Program-made: the position numbers and the translations under genes
From: Candidatus Poseidoniales archaeon
GTDB lineage: Archaea > Thermoplasmatota > Poseidoniia > Poseidoniales > Poseidoniaceae
Assembly: GCA_003602665.1 (NCBI GenBank)
Contig: QQSG01000135.1
Coordinates: forward strand, 1,130 to 6,678
Direction of reading: 5' to 3'
DNA: 5,549 nt
The notes under the pieces: generated by a model
Seen by the model: the letters and a program-made list of their open reading frames with translations, nothing else
Databases searched by the model: none
What the model was told of the DNA's origin: nothing
Part shown: one piece after another, positions 1-4,355 of the stretch
Position numbering within the stretch: the stretch's first letter is position 1
Layout of the letters: each line of letters starts with the position of its first letter

Positions 1-632
1 TCTGATGACATTGTCAATCCTGTTGGATTGTGGGCGGGGTCATTCAGCCATACCATGACGGTACTCTGGGTTGAAGCAAGTTGTTCGACTTCTTTCTCAA
101 AGGCAGCATCTGCGAAGAATGGATATTCACTTCCTTCTTCTGGTAGAAGTGGCCATGTTGCCATCTCAAGGCCACACCCTTTCAAGAATCCTGCATAAGG
201 ACCCCAATGACGGTCTCGAAGAAGAATCGCCTCTCCTCGTTCGCAGAGATTTGAGGCAGCTAAGAATAATGCTCCTGAGCCTCCAGGTGTTGCTGTTGAT
301 GTGAATGCGAATCCCATTTCTTCCAAAGTGGATCGATGCTCTCCAAGTGCAAGTGAGATACTTAGGTCTAGGAAACTAGGCAACCCCTTCAATGGGGCAT
401 AAGATGCAAATTCCATAGGAGGTGCTTTTCGAAGCATCTCATCCACGACATGATTGATAGCGAGTTGTCCGTTATCTTCGAGAAGTGAACCTACAGTTCC
501 GTTAACAGCATCATGCCCTTCGCTCTTGGCTTGCTGGTAGCGAGCAAACCAACTGAAAATAGTATCATTACCAATTCTGGTTGAAGCAAGTGAGTTAATG
601 AGAGACTCTCCGGGCGCTTCGTCCATATCCAT
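1..632 (-). CDS. Class I aminotransferase (aspartate/aromatic type), N-terminal half, runs off left edge
   Basis: A PLP-dependent fold-type I aminotransferase that moves an amino group between an amino acid and a 2-oxo acid in the cytoplasm. The reading frame is open from ATG at 632 to the window edge (210 complete codons), and an in-frame TAG lies six codons upstream, so the start is 632 or the ATG two codons later at 626. Visible family features in order are an N-terminal segment with VNGTVGSLLEDNG (residues 43-55), the cofactor phosphate-binding loop TPGGSGAL (115-122), Trp143 in the place of the Trp that stacks on the PLP ring, and NDPAHNPTG (197-205), whose NPTG is the hallmark of the aspartate/aromatic aminotransferase subgroup. 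The Schiff-base lysine and the C-terminal carboxylate-binding arginine would lie outside the window, so activity cannot be confirmed. The substrate is unknown; aspartate or aromatic amino acids are the likely classes. It is divergent from the tRNA-Thr gene. Confidence 0.9.
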   Translation of the reverse strand, partial: MDMDEAPGESLINSLASTRIGNDTIFSWFARYQQAKSEGHDAVNGTVGSLLEDNGQLAINHVVDEMLRKAPPMEFASYAPLKGLPSFLDLSISLALGEHRSTLEEMGFAFTSTATPGGSGALFLAASNLCERGEAILLRDRHWGPYAGFLKGCGLEMATWPLLPEEGSEYPFFADAAFEKEVEQLASTQSTVMVWLNDPAHNPTGLTMSS

Positions 633-709
633 CGGAAGTGGGTTTACCTATTGACCTTGTCGAGTTTAGACCGTTTCCTTCATGAAGGGGATGGGAATGG
701 CGTAACAAG
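633..709. promoter_or_regulatory. Divergent promoter region between aminotransferase and tRNA-Thr
   Basis: This 77-bp gap must hold the start signals for the leftward aminotransferase and for the rightward tRNA-Thr. The best AT-rich element is GTTTAGAC at 664-671, which reads GTCTAAAC on the other strand. It lies about 35 bp from the aminotransferase ATG and about 40 bp from the mature tRNA 5' end, distances that would suit an archaeal TATA box in either direction with short leaders. It is a poor match to the usual archaeal TATA consensus, so the assignment is tentative. A 12-bp palindrome follows at 677-688. Confidence 0.35.
677..688. repeat. Perfect 12-bp palindrome CCTTCATGAAGG in the divergent gap
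   Basis: CCTTCATGAAGG is its own reverse complement. It lies 21 bp before the mature tRNA-Thr and 44 bp before the aminotransferase start, in non-coding DNA. Its length and symmetry would suit a dimeric transcription factor site, but a short palindrome can arise by chance and no second copy was seen in the window. Confidence 0.35.
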
Positions 710-785
710 GCCAACGTAGCATAGCTGGTAGTGCGCCTGATTTGTAATCAGGCGGTCGGGGGTTCGAGTCCCTCCGTTGGCTCCA
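710..785 (+). tRNA. trnT: tRNA-Thr (anticodon UGU), CCA encoded
   Basis: A full cloverleaf can be folded by eye. The acceptor stem GCCAACG (710-716) pairs with CGTTGGC (775-781). The D stem GCAT (719-722) pairs with GTGC (731-734) around an 8-nt loop carrying GG. The anticodon stem CCTGA (736-740) pairs with TCAGG (748-752) and encloses loop TTTGTAA with anticodon TGT at 743-745. A 5-nt variable region follows, then a T stem GGGGG (758-762) pairing CCCTC (770-774) around loop TTCGAGT. All stems are complete, allowing G-U pairs in the D and T stems. The discriminator is T782, and CCA (783-785) is encoded in the DNA. G1-C72, C2-G71 and G35-U36 agree with threonine identity. U73 is known for several archaeal tRNA-Thr species, whereas bacterial ones usually have A73. 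No intron is present. It reads ACA codons and possibly others of the Thr box. Confidence 0.97.
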
Positions 786-841
786 TAATTTCAATCATCT
801 TGGATGCGAATGCTCAAACCGAATTAGTGCCACGACATGGT
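786..841 (+). promoter_or_regulatory. Spacer between tRNA-Thr and folD, possible weak promoter
   Basis: These 56 bases separate the encoded CCA from the folD ATG. The AT-rich element ATAATTT at about 785-791 lies roughly 50 bp before the start codon and could act as a TATA element giving a leader of about 25-30 nt. Equally, folD may be read through from the tRNA promoter. There is no Shine-Dalgarno-like sequence before the ATG and no T-rich terminator directly after the tRNA. Confidence 0.25.
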
Positions 842-1711
842 ATGAGCGCAACACGACTTGACGGGAAAGCATGTGCTGCTGACCTTGAAGAGCGATTGAA
901 AAATCGAATCTCTGAATGTTCAGTACAACCTCATCTTGCAGTGATTATTGTTGGCGATGATCCTGCTTCTCATGTTTATGTGAGCAACAAAGTACGTTCA
1001 TGTGGCCGTTTGGGAATCAAATCCACCCATATTGAATTACCAGAAGATACGCCACAAGAGGTGGTTGCTCAACATATTCTCGATATGAATCAACAAGAGG
1101 ATTTGCATGGAATACTGATTCAATCACCTCTTCCTAAACACATGGATGAAGAAATGCTAACAGAATTGATTGATCCTCGCAAGGATGTTGATGGATTCCA
1201 TCCAGTAAATCTCGGTCGTCTTGTTCAAGGCCGTTCTGATGGAATGGTTCCTTGTACGCCTTCAGGTGTAATGGAGATGCTGAAATGGGCAGAAGTCGAT
1301 TTGACTGGAAAGAAAGCAGTCGTTCTAGGTCGTTCGTTCAATGTTGGTATGCCCCAAGCATTGCTCATGGCAGCGAAAGGTGCTGATGCAACCGTTACAA
1401 TCGTCCATTCAAGGACCAAAGATGCAAAAGCAGAATGCCGTGAAGCAGACGTACTCATTGCAGCAGTTGGACGTCCTGAAATGGTGAAATCAGACTGGGT
1501 AAAGCCGGGAGCTATCGTTGTTGATGTCGGAATTAATCGAGTTGATGATGCAACAAGAGAACGTGGCTGGAGACTTGCAGGTGATGTCCATCCCGATGTT
1601 GATCAAATTGCATCTTTGCTTTCTCCGGTACCTGGAGGTGTTGGTCCAATGACTGTTGCAATGCTCATGGCAAACACAGTGACTTCTGCTGAACATATTG
1701 CTAAGAATTGA
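842..1711 (+). CDS. folD: FolD, bifunctional methylene-tetrahydrofolate dehydrogenase / methenyl-tetrahydrofolate cyclohydrolase
   Basis: FolD interconverts 5,10-methylene-, 5,10-methenyl- and 10-formyl-tetrahydrofolate in the cytoplasm, supplying formyl groups for purine synthesis and other one-carbon reactions. The protein is 289 residues, matching the usual length of about 285-290. Visible motifs are Tyr46 and Lys50 of the catalytic YVxxK, Gln94 in GILIQSPLP (90-98), Asp117 in KDVDGFHPVN (114-123), PCTPSG (137-142), the nucleotide-binding loop GRSFNVGMP (163-171) followed by HSRT (189-192), and the C-terminal PVPGGVGPMT signature. Arg164 in the GRS motif suits NADP rather than NAD, by family analogy. 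The frame stays open back into the tRNA gene, but the ATG at 842 gives an N-terminus (ATRLDGKA) that lines up with known FolD starts; an in-frame GTG at 827 is a weaker alternative. It is the first gene of a probable three-gene rightward operon. All key residues are present, so the enzyme should be active. Confidence 0.97.
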   Translation: MSATRLDGKACAADLEERLKNRISECSVQPHLAVIIVGDDPASHVYVSNKVRSCGRLGIKSTHIELPEDTPQEVVAQHILDMNQQEDLHGILIQSPLPKHMDEEMLTELIDPRKDVDGFHPVNLGRLVQGRSDGMVPCTPSGVMEMLKWAEVDLTGKKAVVLGRSFNVGMPQALLMAAKGADATVTIVHSRTKDAKAECREADVLIAAVGRPEMVKSDWVKPGAIVVDVGINRVDDATRERGWRLAGDVHPDVDQIASLLSPVPGGVGPMTVAMLMANTVTSAEHIAKN

Positions 1712-1721
1712 TGGGATTGTT

Positions 1722-2612
1722 ATGGAACAGAAAGCACCAAGGATTTCTGTCTTCGCATCCGTCCTCGCTGTTCTTTCAAGCCTAACGCTTCTCATCAATG
1801 CATTCGCAGGTAAATTTCCAGGTCATGCAGGAGAACGAGTTCTTCTGCGTCCTTTATTTGAGGATCTCTTTCTAGATGGAAACGCCTCATATTGGGATGA
1901 AACTGGGTGGTCACTTCAAGAGACTGTATGGGCAATTTCAACTTTTTTTCTCATCTTGATTTCAATATGGGGACGTCAATTGAGGCCTGTTCCTGAACTA
2001 CCAAAGCAACCAAGTGTAGCCGAGCAAATTGAGTCCTTTGAAAGCATAGCAACTCCAGTTTCCAACAACTATTCGGTTCAAGATAATGAACGAACGACGA
2101 GCATCATCTCTTCCATTCTTGGCGATACACAACAAAACGTAGATTCTAAGACTGTTTCATCAGCGATTACATCGCTTTCTTCTGGAAGTCTAGGAGCATA
2201 TGCTTCTGCAGTTGTTGCTGAGAGGAATTCCACGGTTTCTGAATCGATCATGGAAACTGAGCAACTTGAACGTACGAACGTGGATTCTGAAACGCTTCAA
2301 TTATCACCTCGTAACACAGTAACTGAAGAATCAAAGAAAGAAGAGAAACTTGCCGATGATGGGCGAAACTTTGTTTCAGATGGTCCTGCGTATGTCCCAT
2401 TACCAGGTGCTGTGTCTACTGCTGATGCCTCTCCAGTTCGTAAGACTGAGTATGAGTTTGTCTCTGATGGACCTGCGAATGTTCCCTTACCAGAACTTCC
2501 TGATTTTGAGGAAGAACCAGTAGCTCTTCCACAATTACCTGATTTAGATTCATTGTTTGACGAACCTGTGAAGGAAATACCTTCTCTTCCGAATCTCGAT
2601 GATTTGTTTTGA
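1722..2612 (+). CDS. Unrecognised two-helix membrane protein with long acidic, repeat-bearing cytoplasmic tail
   Basis: I do not recognise this 296-residue protein. It begins with a short basic stretch and a hydrophobic helix (about 8-28). A loop of about 40 residues follows (RPLFEDLFLDGNASYWDETGW lies within it), then a second helix (about 68-83) ending in GRQLR, so both ends probably face the cytoplasm. Residues from about 90 on are Ser/Thr/Glu-rich, poor in hydrophobics and probably disordered. Within this tail FVSDGPAYVPLP (217-228) recurs as FVSDGPANVPLP (246-257). The C-terminus carries three related segments built on LPELPDF, LPQLPDLDSLFDEP and IPSLPNLDDLF, the last ending at the stop codon. 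The tail may be a docking platform for partner proteins; this is inference. The ATG at 1722 lies 10 bases after the folD stop; an in-frame TTG at 1698 would overlap folD and is less likely. No clear ribosome binding site is seen. The position between folD and the PHP gene suggests co-transcription. Confidence 0.85.
   Translation: MEQKAPRISVFASVLAVLSSLTLLINAFAGKFPGHAGERVLLRPLFEDLFLDGNASYWDETGWSLQETVWAISTFFLILISIWGRQLRPVPELPKQPSVAEQIESFESIATPVSNNYSVQDNERTTSIISSILGDTQQNVDSKTVSSAITSLSSGSLGAYASAVVAERNSTVSESIMETEQLERTNVDSETLQLSPRNTVTEESKKEEKLADDGRNFVSDGPAYVPLPGAVSTADASPVRKTEYEFVSDGPANVPLPELPDFEEEPVALPQLPDLDSLFDEPVKEIPSLPNLDDLF
2370..2492 (+). repeat. Protein-level repeat FVSDGPAxVPLP, two copies
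   Basis: Copy one covers 2370-2405 and copy two 2457-2492, both in the same frame of the two-helix membrane protein, 87 bases apart. Eleven of twelve residues match, differing only Tyr/Asn, while several codons differ at synonymous third positions (for example GTT TCA against GTC TCT). This pattern suggests the peptide, not the DNA, has been kept. Confidence 0.85.
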
Positions 2613-2642
2613 ATAATGGCCGAGAGATTCAAAAGAACTGGG

Positions 2643-2656
2643 CGAGAGGGATTTGT
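2643..2656 (+). promoter_or_regulatory. Weak ribosome binding site before the PHP gene
   Basis: The purine run GAGAGGG (2644-2650) lies six to seven bases before the ATG at 2657 and partly matches the anti-Shine-Dalgarno complement. It supports the 2657 start over the TTG at 2609. It is the only plausible ribosome binding site among the genes here. Confidence 0.35.
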
Positions 2657-3550
2657 ATGGAATGGAGTGAGCGATATGATTTACATTCGCATACAACGCA
2701 CAGTGACGGTTCACTCAGCGTTGATGAATTAGCTTCAAACATGGCATCGGAAGGTGTTCAGGTTTGGTCACTAACCGATCACGATACAATCTCTGGTTGG
2801 AAGGAAGCCAAGGTCTCAGCAGCCAAGCATGGGATTCAATTCGTACCCGGTGTTGAGTTGACTTGCGATGTGGAATTACCATGGGACGAAGAGATTCTAT
2901 CTCAAACAGGTCGAGATCGATCTCCAACCTCTTGGCATTTACTCGCTTATTTCCCATATGATCCAAATCCTGAAGGTCTTCGAGCATTCAAGGATTGGCT
3001 CGACCCATTACAAGATGACCGAGTTCCTCGTATGCTTGAAATGATTGAATTGGTTAATGGATTTGGAATGAAGATCGATGTTGATGATGTGTTAAGTCGT
3101 GCTCAAGGAAGTGTAGGACGTCCCCATTTGGCTCAAGCAATGGTCGATGCTGGCCATGTGAGTTCAATGAATGAAGCCTTTGATTTGTGGCTTGGAGATG
3201 GCCGTCCATGTAGCGTTATACGTCCAAAACCATCTCTTGCAGAAGCAACACGTTTAGTTCATGCAGCGGGAGGTATTACCTCGCTAGCACACCCTCGTTA
3301 CTATGGTGTAGATTACGACAGATTAGTCCAACATCTCAAAGAATCAAAAGTTGATGCAATTGAAGCCTTTCATCGCAGTCATACGGACGAAGAGCGTCAT
3401 TCCATCTGGCAAGCTGCATTGAATGCAGGATTAGCTGTTACAGTAGGTTCTGATTTCCATACTCCAGAGTGGGGTCATCGACCAGGTCATATGCCTGTTG
3501 TAGAATCAACACTTCCAGTTCTCATCTCTTCGGCAAAATACGATCGATGA
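2657..3550 (+). CDS. PHP-domain metal-dependent phosphoesterase, TrpH/YciV (RNase AM, nucleoside 3',5'-bisphosphate phosphatase) family
   Basis: A predicted trinuclear-metal phosphoesterase of 297 residues, close to the family's usual 280-295. Likely metal ligands are all present: His10 and His12 in DLHSHTTHSDG (8-18), Asp17, His42 in LTDHDT (39-44), Glu67 in PGVELT (64-69), His94, His212 in LAHPRYYG (210-217), and Asp266 and His268 in GSDFH (264-268). The helical insert with GRPHLAQAMVDAGHVSS (154-170) resembles the TrpH/YciV subfamily. Characterised relatives remove the 3' phosphate from nucleoside 3',5'-bisphosphates, or trim RNA 5' ends as E. coli RNase AM does; which applies here cannot be decided. 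A loop of about 15 extra acidic residues lies between Glu67 and His94 compared with the E. coli protein as I remember it. ATG 2657 is preceded by GAGAGGG, a weak Shine-Dalgarno match, 44 bases after the upstream stop. A TTG at 2609 overlapping the previous gene is unlikely. The 3' end overlaps tatC on the other strand. Confidence 0.93.
   Translation: MEWSERYDLHSHTTHSDGSLSVDELASNMASEGVQVWSLTDHDTISGWKEAKVSAAKHGIQFVPGVELTCDVELPWDEEILSQTGRDRSPTSWHLLAYFPYDPNPEGLRAFKDWLDPLQDDRVPRMLEMIELVNGFGMKIDVDDVLSRAQGSVGRPHLAQAMVDAGHVSSMNEAFDLWLGDGRPCSVIRPKPSLAEATRLVHAAGGITSLAHPRYYGVDYDRLVQHLKESKVDAIEAFHRSHTDEERHSIWQAALNAGLAVTVGSDFHTPEWGHRPGHMPVVESTLPVLISSAKYDR
3522..3550. other. Convergent 3' overlap of PHP gene and tatC
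   Basis: The rightward PHP gene stops with TGA at 3548-3550 and the leftward tatC stops with TGA at 3522-3524 (read on the minus strand), so the last 29 bp of each gene code on opposite strands. No room remains for a terminator between them, and any transcript end must fall within the opposing gene. Confidence 0.9.
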
Positions 3551-4319
3551 TGAGAGATATCTCGAACAAGAGAATGATTGGAAGCGCCACGAGGAAAAGT
3601 GAAAGTGGGTCTGGTGGCGAAAACATCGCACCCAGGACAAATGAAGAAAACCAAATGTGTTTTCGATATGTTGTGATTGTTTTTGGATCGACCATACCAA
3701 CTCGTAAGGCAAGCATTGTCACGACTGGCGCTTGGAATCCAATGGCTGATGCAATTGCTAAATTAAGAACAAACCCAACATATGCTCCGAGTTTCCATTG
3801 TGTGGAAAGACCGGCTTCCTGTGCGTCATTGCTTAGATATTCAAGCAGCATTGGGGTTAGTAATTCCCATGCATAAAAAATTCCTAACACTGCGAGTCCT
3901 AGGCTTGAGAAAACAGATAGAATTAGTGCCATAGAAGGACGTGGTGCTTTGATGTCTAATTCTGCTACTCTTGCTTTAACGACAGGATGTTTCACTCCTT
4001 TCAACGATGCTTCAATCATTAAGAATCCAAACGCGAGAAAGAGGCCAAAACTTGCTGAAAGTTGAATCTGTAGCATGATGAATTCAACTGGCGAGGTGAC
4101 GATGACATTGACATCAAATTCATCGAGTCGTTGTTCATCAATAATCCATTTAATGATACTTTTTGCGATTGGAAAACCTGCAATTAACCCTGCTAAGAAA
4201 AGCCCGAAGAGAGCAAAAGCCCTTTTTCGCAGATGGATTCTTACGGAAGAAAGGAGTTCTCCGCCGGGAGAATCCATGAGTTCTGATACAGCGTCTTCGA
4301 GAGAAGTCTTGGACGCCAT
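3522..4319 (-). CDS. tatC: TatC, core subunit of the twin-arginine protein translocase
   Basis: TatC is the membrane receptor that binds twin-arginine signal peptides and, with TatA-type subunits, exports folded proteins across the cytoplasmic membrane. The 265-residue product has about six hydrophobic segments (near 34-53, 84-104, 129-154, 176-205, 219-232, 238-257). The best signatures are in the C-terminal half: YVGFVLNLAIASAIGFQAPV (180-199), YRKHIWFSSFVLGAMFSPPDP (218-238) and ALPIILLFEIS (245-255), all close to family consensus. The N-terminal and first cytoplasmic-loop motifs are divergent: His29 sits where E. coli TatC has Glu15 in its HLIELRKR motif, and the loop after helix 2 (105-128) is extended and lacks a clear PGLxxxER. 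The ATG at 4319 is preferred; a TTG at 4343 would add eight residues. It lies 36 bases downstream of the PAP2 gene and is probably co-transcribed. No tatA is visible in the window. Its 3' end overlaps the PHP gene by 29 bp. Confidence 0.92.
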   Translation of the reverse strand: MASKTSLEDAVSELMDSPGGELLSSVRIHLRKRAFALFGLFLAGLIAGFPIAKSIIKWIIDEQRLDEFDVNVIVTSPVEFIMLQIQLSASFGLFLAFGFLMIEASLKGVKHPVVKARVAELDIKAPRPSMALILSVFSSLGLAVLGIFYAWELLTPMLLEYLSNDAQEAGLSTQWKLGAYVGFVLNLAIASAIGFQAPVVTMLALRVGMVDPKTITTYRKHIWFSSFVLGAMFSPPDPLSLFLVALPIILLFEISLIIDRILPKR

Positions 4320-4355
4320 GTACAGTCCACGTGATGCATCCAAATAAGTGAATGC

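Noticed and set aside
71..304. Rightward open frame of 77 codons
   Set aside because: It lies antisense to the aminotransferase, whose motifs are clear, and has no recognisable features.
69..591. Direct repeat GGTTGAAGCAAGT at 69-81 and 579-591
   Set aside because: Both copies code for the ordinary peptide LAST inside the aminotransferase; no mobile element or attachment-site context.
731..841. N-terminal extension of folD by 37 codons from a GTG at 731
   Set aside because: It would begin inside the tRNA-Thr gene, and the ATG at 842 already gives the family-typical N-terminus and length.
710..841. tRNA-Thr as an integration site for a mobile element
   Set aside because: No repeated tRNA 3' end, integrase or foreign-looking gene is seen downstream; folD follows directly.
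1698..1721. TTG start for the two-helix membrane protein overlapping folD
   Set aside because: ATG at 1722 is in frame, is a stronger start codon and gives a normal short basic N-terminus before the first helix.
1225..1798. Leftward open frames at 1225-1458 and 1490-1798
   Set aside because: Both are antisense to folD and the start of the next gene; their products look like random composition.
2484..2609. Resemblance of the LDSLF/LDDLF segments to eukaryotic clathrin-adaptor type motifs
   Set aside because: Such motifs are very short and degenerate, and no clathrin-like partner is expected; the likeness alone supports nothing.
2297..2632. Leftward Gly/Ser-rich open frame
   Set aside because: Its Gly/Ser bias is the mirror of the Pro/acidic tail coded on the plus strand.
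2609..2656. TTG start for the PHP gene overlapping the previous stop
   Set aside because: The PHP domain begins only a few residues after the ATG at 2657, which has a weak ribosome binding site; the added 16 residues have no family counterpart.
3554..3563. Palindrome GAGATATCTC just after the PHP stop
   Set aside because: It lies in conserved tatC codons (FEIS), has no T tract next to it and is short enough to be chance.
4320..4343. TTG start adding eight residues to TatC
   Set aside because: ATG at 4319 is a stronger start codon and leaves the recognisable protein intact, though the TTG cannot be excluded.
3469..4347. Rightward open frames at 3469-3876 and 4075-4347
   Set aside because: They are antisense to tatC, which has strong family signatures.
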